Source: Cydia pomonella | Taxonomy: Eukaryota; Arthropoda; Insecta; Lepidoptera; Tortricidae | DNA length: 64,000 nucleotides | Direction of reading: 5' to 3' | Assembly (NCBI RefSeq): GCF_033807575.1 | Contig: NC_084721.1 | Location: 8,804,001-8,868,000, forward strand | Part shown: positions 10,823-21,297 of the stretch, piece after piece | Position numbering within the stretch: the first letter of the stretch is position 1 | Layout: each line of letters starts with the position of its first letter | Notes under the pieces: model-generated | What the model was told of the DNA's origin: nothing | Database searches by the model: none | What the model saw: the letters and a program-made list of their open reading frames with translations, nothing else | Position numbers and translations under genes: made by a program

Positions 10823-12378
10823 CAGTACCGTCAGAAATATATCTATCACCTTTATGTTTTTTTGTGTAAACATATTTATAGTAATCAATAGAATAGAATA
10901 GAATTCGTTTTATTCATAAACGTAGTTGATATTCTAGAATACATCTATTATTTATAGCTTTACAAAATAATAGAATGAATATTTCTTTGAAATAATGTAA
11001 AAGTAACAGTATACTCGTCGTATTACTTAAAACAATCACATCACAACAAAGTGAAGTTGGCTTTAAGTATCAATAAAAAAATTAAAGAAGTAATATTTGA
11101 ACATAATATTTATTTAATATAGTGTAACAACATCAATACTTTGTAGCAAAGCCTTATGGCTTTGATCACTGCTTCTCAACGTCAAGAGCCTCAATAGTAG
11201 ATTGAGGGATTCTATGCCTTTCTTCCTGGATTTGAGAGAGTTTTTGATGGGCATTAGTGCCTCTTTAGCCGTCTTTTTAGTTCTTCCCATAACCTCTCTA
11301 TTATATTTAAGTCGGGCGATTGACTTGGCCAGTCCATTACAGTCACATGTCGCCGCTCGAACCATTCTGTGACACGTTTCGCATGATGCTTTCGATCGTT
11401 ATCTTGCTGGAACACGAATCCAGAGCCCAGAAATCGTCGTGCATAAGGTAGCATTACGTTGTCCAGAATGTTTAAGTATTTATTCTGGTCCATTATACCC
11501 CCAATTATGTAAAGTGGACCCATGCCTTTTGCGGAAAATGCACCCCACACCATGACGGAATCTCCTCCGTGTTTTACCGTAGGAAGTTGATACTCAGGAT
11601 TGTATCTGGTACCGTAGGATGACGAACCCACCTTATGCCAGCACTACCAAACAACATAAATTGGCTTTCATCGCTCCAGAGTACATCGGCCCACTGTTGC
11701 GGTGTCTGGACACTCATCTTTCGGTTCTTCACCGATATTAGCGGTTTCTTTACAGGACGTCGTGTAATCCGGCGTCCTGCAAACGACGTCGGACAGTCCT
11801 TTTAGATGGAGTAGGCTACCCTGGGGTCGATATTTCTTTGATAATATCCGGCGCTGTTAAGGATTCGCACGAGAGACACGCAAAATATTACGGTTGACTA
11901 CAGATGTAGTGCAACGTGATCTGCCGCGTGGTTTGTAGCCAATTGAACATCTAGGAGACTTTAAACGCTTAAGTAGCTTTGTAACAGCCGATTTTGGAAC
12001 ACCAAACTGCTGTGAAAACTCTTTATGGGTACGACACCGCTTGTAGCCAGTAAAGATAGCTTTCTGTTGACAGGTGTCCAAACTCTTCGACCCACGAGTC
12101 TTCGGAATCTTCGATTCGTTACACACCTTAAGTTTTTTTTATGTTATTTCCGTGACAATTTCACGGTTATATGCGGTTATATGGAATTCTGTTCTTTAAG
12201 TAAAAACAACAAAAACCTAAATAACGACCCTTATATGTGGCCAGGTTTTCTCACCGCTATCCCAAGGAATCTACATACAAGCTACTTCAGGATATAGTAA
12301 GGTAGAAATAGTTTAGAATTTATAAAATAAAAGTTTTTCCTTAAAAACATAAAGGTGATATATTTTTGGCCGGTACTG
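10823..12378 (-). mobile_element. Tc1-like DNA transposon, complete ends, dead transposase
   Basis: Both ends begin CAGTACCG and continue into a shared inverted repeat ending CACCTTTATGTTTTT, with a 4-bp slip in the left copy. Each end abuts TA (10821-10822 and 12379-12380), the target duplicated by Tc1/mariner elements. Total length is about 1.56 kb, usual for the family. The interior encodes a Tc1 transposase on the minus strand, broken by frameshifts. Between the left inverted repeat and the transposase a stretch at about 10889-10935, with ATAGA repeats and TTTTATTC, looks like a small secondary insertion. Confidence 0.92.
11108..12126 (-). pseudogene. Tc1-type DD34E transposase, frameshifted
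   Basis: Transposase for cut-and-paste mobility. The first frame (12126-11857) holds an N-terminal helix-turn-helix region (SQQFGVPKSAVTKLLKR). After a break, DVLWSDES supplies the first catalytic D (codon near 11670). A frame change near 11625 leads to VKHGGDSVMVWGAFSAKGMG, then FVFQQDNDRKHHAK with the second D, then SPDLNIIERLWEEL with the catalytic E. Thirty-four residues separate the second D and the E, so this is DD34E. The C terminus is further shifted. All three catalytic residues remain but the frames do not, so the gene is dead. Confidence 0.92.
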
Positions 12379-12395
12379 TATATCAAATATAAAAT

Positions 12396-12560
12396 ATTTA
12401 TTCAGAAAATATGCCACAGGGATACTTTTACATGTAAAATTTCTAGAAACAATAATAATAACAAAATACAATTACAAATATGGAATCAATGAAATATTAG
12501 ACACTTTATTAGAGATTTATACAGTCTTTGAATCTCGAATTCTAATAAAATGTAACAAGC
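12396..12560 (-). mobile_element. LINE 3'-tail repeat T, copy 1
   Basis: Matches 21092-21297 and 51096-51189 (shared: TATTTATTCAG, ATGCCACAGGG, TTTTACATGT, ATTACAAATATGGAATCAATG, ACTTTATTAGAGAT). The pattern (TTTATT at the low-coordinate end, no coding) fits the 3' end of a minus-strand LINE. Family not identified. Confidence 0.6.
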
Positions 12561-13744
12561 GTATTGCCACTAGGATTCTTTTGTTTGTTTTATAAAGAAA
12601 AAACGTACGTAGTTACTAATTAAACGCCCAAAAATATAGTACCATAGTCACCACTATACCTAATATCAAATGTATTTACATAAAATATGATATGATCTAT
12701 TAGGTACATACCTATACATTCGAATTATTTTACTTTTCTAAATCGTTCCTAATTGGAACGAAGATTTCAAGTTCCAGTTCATTTCTAATAATCCTTTGGA
12801 AGCATTTTGCAACGTCACAGATGTCCCCCGTAATGCGACGAGTTATCGGAGATCTGGAGACACTTTACAGTGCCCTTATTTTAACTGCAAAAAGGAAGAA
12901 AACCTCCCCTCGGCCGAGCGTGTCGTTAGAGCTGATTGCAGGATTAGCGTAATCAGCATTGATACTTTTCGACCGATAGAAAAAAAATGTTAAGCCTCCA
13001 TAGCACCAATCAATTACGAGAAAAACATTCAATTTTATATTAGCACTGAAAGTAGCAGTAACTAGTTACTAGAGTATACAACATAAAGGTACACAATAGA
13101 AAACGATTCATCGATCAGAACTCAACGTAGATTTCACTCTAATTCTTCAATAAAGAAAATGCCCCAAAGGGATCAGTAAATATTAGTCAGACAATCCTTT
13201 TATTCTTACATTTGAGTAAATACTGTTAACTGTTAAAATTCTTTGGGAAGTGGACAAAAGTAAACAGTGAAGAGAGTTGCGTGAAGCGCAAAATGAATGA
13301 GATTGTAATATTGTAGTGGCACAGCAGTAAAGCCCTTTGTGAGAGGGTAATAAAGGGCATTCTAGGGCTGGAGTGGACCCCGCCGGAAATTTAATCTGAC
13401 TGGCCTCTTTGTTACTTACTTGAAATTTTAGATAAGACATTTGACGCAAAAAGCGAGTTTTATCAATTAAATTATATTTTTTTAAATTGAATGTATATAG
13501 CAAGAAGTTGATGAAAGGGGTCATCAGGTAAATCGTTTTAAGTACAACAGATTAATTAGCCGGATTAAAATGATTTCAATTTGTTATCTCTAGTGTAAAA
13601 TAAATGAGAATGGATCTAGTGGGACATACTGGCGATAGGCTTTTTAGTAATAAATAGGTAATATTTACGAATTGAGTACTTACATATTGTTTAAAAACCA
13701 TAAGTAATCATAACAAACTAAACTATATAATAAGTTAACAAATA
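12561..13744. other. No supported gene
   Basis: Frames at 12796-12993 (+) and 13183-13524 (-) lack recognisable domains. 13300-13410 is slightly GC-richer, but I cannot assign it. Confidence 0.4.
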
Positions 13745-13995
13745 TTGTGTAACTTTGGAGCACCACGTATACCTGTCTACCCTACCAGTGTGAAGATTCT
13801 TCTCGTGTGGTCACTCTAACTATTACAACAATGGAGGTGCTGCAAATACTCTGATTAGACTGATCCTTCAAGATTATCCTCTTTGAGTGCCTCGACCCAA
13901 GTGAACGAGCCTGTCCAAATTACTCGGTGTCCCCATCACTTGCTAAAACTAACGTGTTGCCTATAATATAATATTATTTTCCCAACTGGTACCAC
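13745..13995 (+). repeat. Dispersed repeat, inverted partner at 33105-33310
   Basis: Shares long words with the reverse complement of 33105-33310, including CCCAAGTGAACGAGCCTGTCC, followed by TGTCCCCAT, ACTTGCTAAAACTA and TATTTTCCCAACT. The two copies are about 19 kb apart in opposite orientation. Neither has coding potential. Class unknown. Confidence 0.7.
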
Positions 13996-15196
13996 AATGT
14001 TACCACAGTAGAATTATTATGTAACTGCTATATTAAATGTAAATATAAATAAATCATCATATTCGGTCATCCAACTTCGTGCATGACTCCGATGCGTCCA
14101 TGGTGGACCTTATCACTAAAATCTAGAAGCTAGATCCGTTTTAAATCTTTCACCAATCGTCTAAATATTATTAATATCAAAACAGTTTCCATCGAAGTTA
14201 ATTAAAACGTAACTTGTCACAATTAATACATTAACATGATCAGCAAATATGTTAAATAAAATTATAATGTATCTCTACTTGAAAATAATATCATGACACC
14301 AGCAACCTTAAAAATCGTAGATAAGTATTTGAAACTAACATAAAAACCGTCAACATTTTATTAGAGATTCGCGTTAGAAGTTGCCCTTTTGTTCCCTGAA
14401 AGCGGTTACGATCAAATTGCTAAGAAACACGCAAAGGGTCGGCAAATTCTGTAGTTAAGGTCTTTACGGAGCGAGCAAAAATCTTTAAAGGCGAGCAAAA
14501 TGTAGCCTTTATTCGCACATCACGATGCTGCCGTGCTGATCTGCACAGCCTGTGACACATAACACACAGAAGTAGTTTTAACTGATTCATTATCCTACGA
14601 GTAGGTTCTGTCAAAGAATTTAATTTCAGTACCATTTCGTACACAGTGATAAAACTTAGTATGAGGTCCCTAGCGACTTTCATATTGATTGTTTCTATGC
14701 AAAGGTTCGAAATAAAATAAAAGTTTTTAGACTGTAGTAATACTGTACTGACTAGACTCCGCATTATGATGAATATAATAGATATGTAGTTTCAAATACG
14801 TACGTACCGAAAAACAGATATTTGAAAAACTGATCCATACTACTTGAGTATATTAATATATTAGTAGGGGAGGCTTAAAAAACTGTGGCTTTCCGATACT
14901 TTGGTTATGACTTACTAGTTCCATTGAGTACTTTTCTTTTTTTTTAATTTCCTTTACTTTTTTGGTTCGAATTGATATCTATTTATATTATACATTGAAT
15001 ATTTATTTATTTGTATTTATGTTATATTTATATACATATAAGTATGTATGCATTATTTTATGATTATATTTCTATTTATGTATATTTGTATCAATGTGTA
15101 TTCAAAACTTGCATTTCATTAATTTCAGTGATTATACACTTTTGTTTGCGTTTGCCATCCATTCATCGCTACTTCTGTTCTACGCATTTCCTCAAA
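13996..15196. other. AT-rich stretch, no supported gene
   Basis: Only short frames without motifs (14420-14764 minus is the longest). Confidence 0.45.
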
Positions 15197-15320
15197 GGTT
15201 AACTGGAAGAGATCCCATACAGGGATAAGTTCGCCTTTATTGCATTTAATTTACTCTGTAACTGTGTATTTCATGTTTTTATTTCTATGTAAGTACAATA
15301 AAGAATATACATACATCCAT
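15197..15320 (+). mobile_element. LINE 3' end with hairpin and ACAATAAAG tail
   Basis: Begins GGTTAACTGGAAGAG, then a 5-bp hairpin (ATCCC 15212-15216 / GGGAT 15222-15226), then AAGTTCGCCTTT and an AT-rich run ending ACAATAAAGAATATACATACAT. The same layout with a different stem occurs on the minus strand at 48680-48753. I recognise both as abundant lepidopteran LINE 3' ends. The upstream protein-coding part is absent. Confidence 0.65.
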
Positions 15321-15504
15321 ATTTCATATCGTTTAGAATTGAGATTCATACTCGTTCGTTTGGTTATATTATAATACTTATAATAGTAAAATTAACATAT
15401 AAAAACGTAGGTTTTGAACGAACTTTTAGGTAGGTAAATTGGTTTCCATATTTTTCAATGAGTTCATTACAGGAGTAACATTGCCAATTTAAAGTTTATA
15501 AAAT

Positions 15505-15560
15505 AATCTTTATTGCACACCACAATAAAAGAAAACGGCACAAATCACAAGCTTATAATA
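15505..15560 (-). mobile_element. LINE tail fragment (TTTATTGCACACCACA type)
   Basis: Carries TCTTTATTGCACACCACA followed by AAAAGAAAACGGCACAAA, like the tail at 29020. On the minus strand TGCAATAAAG is the polyadenylation-like end. Confidence 0.5.
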
Positions 15561-16261
15561 AAGATAAAAGAATTGACGATATTTTCACTAAAGAGCTATC
15601 TCTAATAAATCATTGCATTGTATTGATAACAGTAAATCATTGCACTTATGGAATACAATCTATATTTTAAATATAATTTACTATTGCATACTTCGATACT
15701 TTTAAGGCTTTTTCTAGTTCAGTTCAAGCGGGAAACAAAACGAGTCGGCTGACGCGACCTCTGCTACCGGAACCATTTTTGATTAACGGCCTTCGTTGAA
15801 TTTCATCAAATACTGATAATCTTATTTCAAATATATGTAAACGGTTAAAGGCAGGTGGGCTATGTAAGTGTTGTGATTCATGCCCTTTCCGCTCTTCTGT
15901 GTCGTTTATTTTAATATTGCTATAAATTTTAGGGCGTGTGGAATGACGGGGTTACAGTTAATTAAATTTCAAGAGAATGTTCAGCGGAGTTTTGCTTGAT
16001 AATATGACGTTTTCGGTATATTTACAGTAAATTCGTAGGATTTTTAACATATTCATAATGAAATTAAATATAAATGAAATATAATAATATTCGGTACACT
16101 ATTTAGCGTTATTTGTCATGTCCGGTTTCATTCAACACATTGAAGACAGTGTAAAGAGTTTTTTTTTTCGTAAATATGAGTTATTGATTAATCTTTGTAA
16201 TGGGTATTATAAGTACTAAAAATTATATATTCATATTTGATATTTAATATTTGATCTTAAA

Positions 16262-16530
16262 CATAAGCTTAAATTTTACACGCCGCGTCGGATGATACAT
16301 CGGAAGCTGACGAGGCACGCTTTATAGCAAATTGGAGTCATATAGTCCGGTTGACAACGAGACAGGCCTGTCCCACGTGACGGGGCAGGACGGGCGGCCG
16401 TGTCGCGCCGTGGCAGGTCGGGCCGAGATGAGCCTTTGGATGTGCGCCAGCGATGTGTCCCGCCACTCCGCATGGCACGCGGTGGAATATCCGGGCTTAG
16501 GTGAATTGGCAACCACGACGATTTTTTTAA
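16262..16530. other. GC-rich patch of unknown nature
   Basis: Strong contrast to the AT-rich flanks. Overlapping frames stay open on both strands (16332-16538 +, 16276-16512 and 16322-16516 -), as is common in GC-rich, stop-poor sequence. None has a domain I recognise and no convincing splice borders were found. It may be a decayed transposon segment, a CpG-type regulatory island or a lost exon. Confidence 0.35.
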
Positions 16531-17950
16531 TGTTGTAAATTTGGTGTAGATACCAAATACTATATTTTTTTATTTCGTATTCCCAAAGCGTATCTTATTT
16601 GGAAAATAACCTATATTTAACAATGTAACAATAATTATATCAGTTTTAATCATGTCAGATTAATAACTAATACAATAAAATCTAAAAGCAAGATTTTTTA
16701 TAATATATAATATTATTTAGCAATCATAAACAGTTACTATAAAGGCCCGTTGAAACTCTGGAACAATGTCAACAACTCCGAGGCACATAGAATTTGTTTT
16801 ATTACATTGAAATCGTACCTAAATGTCTTCAAAAAGTTTTTCGTTAAATCGTTTACGATAAAAAAAGCCGACGCCGCCCTGCCATTCACTTTAATGGTGA
16901 GGCTGAAGCTTGAATTCTGTCATTAGGCCTTGGAATTCCACCTTTTATCGGGCAAATGAGGTGCCAAGCGCAGCAAGATGAACCAACGTGCCTACACAAT
17001 TGCAAAAAAATATATATCTGAAATCATTCAACCGAAATACGTTTCCCTTGTTCTCCTCTCGTTCTGAATCATAGATGTAGCAGTGCTATTATTTTGGAGT
17101 GAGAGAGAGCACGATAAATAACTACTAATGTCAAATTTGCGATTATCATAATATGTCTAATAAAGTAAAATAATTCTTGATAAGTTTAAATCCATTGTAT
17201 TTATATTCAATTTTGCATACTGCTATCTTTATCATGATTTTTAAAGGATAAAAAACATATAGACCATATAATTATAAAATAAAATCAAGAATTTCGTACA
17301 TATTTGTTTCCTTTAAATTATACGACTTGCATAAATCGCATGCATATAAAAAATAATTCTGAAAATTCTGCTGCATTTAATAGTCCTAATTCATCCCGAG
17401 AGCAATGATATTGAAAGTAGCAAGAATCAATCTCGCTTTTTTTTAAACCTCAATACACTATTTTTTTATTTGAACTACGTGTAGGTAAAAACACCCTCTG
17501 ACTGGATACATACCTACAAGCAAGTCCAAGTTTATCTTTCTACGTTATAAAAAGCAGTAACATGATAGTTTTCACATAAATAAATGCTAAATGCTTTACT
17601 AGCCTATGATTTAATCTAAACCTAATTTTGTTTCGCGTTGGTGGAAGCGGGTGCAATATGATTTATATAAGATATTATATTATTACAGAATATAGATACT
17701 ATTCCATTTTCATTTCAATTTCCTTATATTAATTACTTACCCCGTATCAAATTCTGTGAAAACTTACTTTAGCCAATGTTGACAATCACCTCATTTTAGC
17801 CTAATGAATCTTGACATTTTTTACTAGCCTATTTTGGTATCCCACTGCTGATCAAAAGCTTATCTTTATGATTTCCGAAATTAATTTAAAGTCTGTAAAC
17901 TACAGAACTTTCCTGTAAGTAACTTAAATGGTGTTAAAATATTTTTATAA
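16531..17950. other. AT-rich stretch, no supported gene
   Basis: 16860-16990 has moderately GC-rich text (GCCGACGCCGCCCTGCC, then AATGGTGAGGCTG) that may be a repeat remnant. Nothing else stands out. Confidence 0.4.
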
Positions 17951-18700
17951 ATGGAACGCCCAAGCACGCGAGGCCGAAGGCCGAGCTGCGAGAGTGCGGC
18001 CCAAAGCGGAAGTACAACCGCATTAACTTTCCCCTTTGGAAAAGAAATCTTCTTTATATTAATAACAACAAAAATAACGGGAAAAGTTATAAAGCGAACC
18101 GGCAACACGTCAACTGTCTTAATAAGCGGAGCCGGCGGGCCGACGGCCCGACGGCGAAGCGTCGAGGCTAGCGAAGGCCGAAGGCCGAGCTCCGCGTAGG
18201 GCCGAAGGCCCGAAGCGTCCCCTTCGAGGCTCGCCAGCGGGGAAGTTGGAGCTTAAACACGACCCAATAGTAAAAGTGTCTTAGACAAGCGAAACGGCGG
18301 GCCGGAGGCCGAAGGCCGTAGGCCCGACGTGAGCTTGTCAAGACACTTTTACTATTGGGTCGTGTTTAAGCTCCAACTTCCCTTCAACCCCCAAAGTAAC
18401 TATATTGCGAAGGCCGAAGGCCGAGCTCCGCGTAGGGCCGAAGGCCCGGAGCGTCCCATTGGATCGCCCAAGCACGCGAGGCCGAAGGCCGAGCTGCGGG
18501 AGTGCGTGCTCGCACGCGGACCATTCCTTGCAAGCAAAAGTACAACTGCTTTACCTTTTCCCTTTGGAAAACACAAACTTTTACACCTAAACAACGGCAA
18601 CAACAACAACAACTCATCAACAACAACAACATCAACAACATGACCAACAACAGCACCAACTACATCACGACTACCGCGGGGCCCTCGGGCCCCGCGCACA
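17951..18700. repeat. GC-rich modular palindromic island
   Basis: The island is built of repeated modules. M1, 34 identical bp starting CGCCCAAGCACGCGAGG, lies at 17957-17990 and 18465-18498. M2, 51 bp with one mismatch starting GCGAAGGCCGAAGGCCGAGC, lies at 18171-18221 and 18407-18457. M3 (AAGTACAAC...CCCTTTGGAAAA) lies at 18009-18043 and 18537-18571. Between the M2 copies is a 50-bp inverted repeat. The island ends with a CAA-rich run (18594-18660) and a 10-bp perfect hairpin (18675-18696). GGCCGAAGGCC, itself a tiny hairpin, recurs throughout. Open frames on several strands are byproducts of the composition. Confidence 0.85.
18240..18382. repeat. 50-bp near-perfect inverted repeat within the GC island
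   Basis: Left arm 18240-18290 and right arm 18333-18382 are reverse complements except for one extra base in the left arm (GTCTTAGACAAGC against GTCTTGACAAGC). The 42-nt loop contains further nested GGGCC/GGCCC complementarity. Such an arm length would extrude as a cruciform or fold as a strong RNA hairpin. Confidence 0.95.
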
Positions 18701-18719
18701 AAGCAACATACTAGTTATT

Positions 18720-20284
18720 ATTATTATAGCCTCATTTATTCCTTAATAAATTAGAATACATTTCAGTGCATAACAATTCGTAAATCATTTCACATGCAAA
18801 ATAATTTAGATTGGCAATTTCACAATTCATATTAACAGTAAATTATATAATTTTTTTTTCTAATTTCATATTAATTAATTAAATCAATCATTAAATTTTA
18901 CTATTAAATACGATTACGATTTGAAATAAGTAATTATACATTTTGTTATTTTATTTTCAATATATGTCATGCAGTTCAATTAAATTATTTATGACTTAAG
19001 GACCTCTCTTCGATATATATATATATATATTGTGTGTGTGTGTTCGTGTGTAACACTGATGTATACTGTATATGTAACATTTGCTTATCTAATAGCCCAA
19101 CTATTTTGCATAATCTGTAGTTTAACTGCGACTTGTACACGCAATATGGCGCGGAGTTTACATTAAATGGACCTCTACGGCCTTTGTAAGCTCTCAAGCC
19201 TGGGGCCATGATCGTGTTGCATCGACACAAGGTTTGTTTGGGTGAGTTTCCGAATTGTTACGCATGCAATTTGGTTGTGTGAACATTTTACGTACTTCAG
19301 ACAAGCTAACCGATGGCTTTCTAACAAAATATCCGCTTACATTATTAAACTTACATTTTAATAAACATAAAACATACCCAACGTAAACACGAAACATATC
19401 ATCTTTATTAATAATACCAATATAAAGAATTTAATTAGTATCCCTCTCGGAGCTCGGAATCATGTGAAATGAGATGCCTACTTATCAGCGAAACTTCGCC
19501 GTAATTAAATTGAGAACAGGTGGAAGCTACACAAAATGAATCAAAATTAATCTGGTGTAATTTGACAGTACCGCGTCTTCGGCTTCAAGCTTGTTTATTT
19601 TACAGTACGGACTCTAAACAATTAGAAAACGAAATCGCAATTAATTGAATTTGCGTATTTTAAGACAGATAGATCACAAGAGACACATGATTTTTTTAAA
19701 TATGATACAAATATTACATTCTAAAATATATAAGTACATTGTAGAAGAGGCCAGAAAATCGGTCAATGATGGATGAGTGAGTTTGAGAGCCGACACGTTA
19801 GTGCTTTTCACGACTACTGCAAGGAAATAAGAAAACATTTTCATAACTATAAGTACTTTAATAGATATTAATATGTATACTGGCGTGAGTACAATTGTTG
19901 AAAGGAAGCGATGTATTTTTGCCAAGTACGTTTATATTTTCTTCACTAGAAGAACTAATTTTTATAGCGTAGATACGTGTTTCTTGTATTTAGTAAGTAT
20001 CCAATTTAGTGAGTATTTTCCCATTACGCCTTTTTTACTTTTTTATCACTTTTCAGAGGTGTTTTACTGTTGTTGCTTCAAACCGACTCTAAACTTAGAA
20101 GCGTTTTTGCTAAAAAAAAAAACACAAATAGCTACAAAAGTAAAAACGCCTTAAGCGTAAACTGAATGGTTTTGACGTTTCTTTTTTTTTAAACATTGGT
20201 CTTATTAATATCCTAATTTTATTTTTGAAGGAAAAATTTGCGCCAAAAAATACCTTTTATTGGTTTTTATGTTTATAATGATAC
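18720..20284. other. AT-rich stretch with microsatellite and repeat pieces
   Basis: 19015-19051 is an (AT)n/(TG)n microsatellite. Around 19764-19800 the text (GTCAATGATGGATGAGTGAGTTTGAGAG) resembles 51900-51935, so it is probably repeat-derived. No gene is supported. Confidence 0.45.
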
Positions 20285-20289
20285 TCATT

Positions 20290-20370
20290 GCTGTAGCACC
20301 TGAATCATCACCAATGCCAGATGATGATAACAATGAAACATTGTAGTAGTGGTGGTTCAGGTGCTACAGC
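20290..20370. repeat. Hairpin with 15-bp arms
   Basis: GCTGTAGCACCTGAA (20290-20304) and TTCAGGTGCTACAGC (20356-20370) are perfect reverse complements around a 51-nt spacer that is itself partly self-complementary. First of three foldbacks within 800 bp. Confidence 0.9.
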
Positions 20371-20471
20371 TATTGCCTACTTTCCAGCTTGGTTGGTAGA
20401 ATCTATTGCCACATTTCCGAACCTTGGTGTGAAAAATATGCTTCCTAGCGATGACAACGTAGCAGCGATTC

Positions 20472-20734
20472 ACGGTCCGATTCGAAGAATGATTAAGATC
20501 TTGGAAAGATCTTTAAAACATCGATAACTAAACGACGTGTCAAAATTGACGTTTATTGCGATTCCTCTGTGATCCCAATAAGATCTATCTACGATATTTC
20601 TAACGTCAAAGTGACATTGGTTGCCCGAATCGAGCTGCTTCTGTCAATTACACGACTTATAAATGATATCTAAATGAGAACTTCTCTAAACCAAAACTTA
20701 TGGTTATCGTATTTCATTCTTCGAATCGGGCCGT
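20472..20734. mobile_element. 263-bp MITE with 21-bp terminal inverted repeats
   Basis: The left end starts ACGGTCCGATTCGAAGAATG (20472-20492 with the next base) and the right end (20714-20734) is its reverse complement with one mismatch. The interior is AT-rich and non-coding. Outside the ends, GACAACGTAGCAGC (20453-20466) and GCTGCTACGTTGTC (20773-20786) are also inverted, so this element either lies inside an older foldback or the terminal repeats extend with a gap. Superfamily unassigned; no clear TSD. Confidence 0.8.
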
Positions 20735-20946
20735 CACGTTCCAAACAAATTATTATTTGGAATGTGAATGGCTGCTACGTTGTCGTAACGTAGCGGCTTC
20801 GTAGCTGTATCACACCGTAGCTTGTGAATTGTGAACTACGAAGCCTGCGTTAACGCATTCACTGCCAACGTTTTCGTAGCGCTACACGCGTAGCGTTTTC
20901 CCGCTTTGTAGAGAAAAGTGACTACGAACAGAGCGCCCGCCGAGCG

Positions 20947-21072
20947 AATGGTGCTCCCACATTGGCTGTTATATAACGTTATAAAAACATTGTGTGACAG
21001 TGGCAACATAATAAAATACTATGGCGTGTCTGTCACACGATGTTACATAACAGCCAGTGTGGGAGCACCATT
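20947..21072. mobile_element. 126-bp foldback element
   Basis: Ends are AATGGTGCTCCCACA and its exact reverse complement TGTGGGAGCACCATT. Complementarity continues through GGCTGTTAT and GTGTGACAG, with small bulges, so nearly the whole element folds into one hairpin around a short AATAAAATACTATGG-containing loop. No coding. Confidence 0.85.
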
Positions 21073-21297
21073 AGAGGTTAAACATCAATATCAACATCAA
21101 ACATTTATTCAGCAAATAGGCCACAGGGGCACTTTTACATGTCAAATTTTTACAAACAATAAAAATAACCAAAAATTACAAAATACTATTACAAATATGG
21201 AATCAATGTAATGTTAGATACTTTATTAGAGATGTATACATATACATACAGTCTCTAAATGTCGAATTACACAAAAAACTATGATAAAAAAGTATAC

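Noticed and set aside
18384..18699. Several overlapping 60-100-codon frames in the GC island
   Set aside because: Open on both strands in several frames because of low stop density; translations are low-complexity repeats of the modules.
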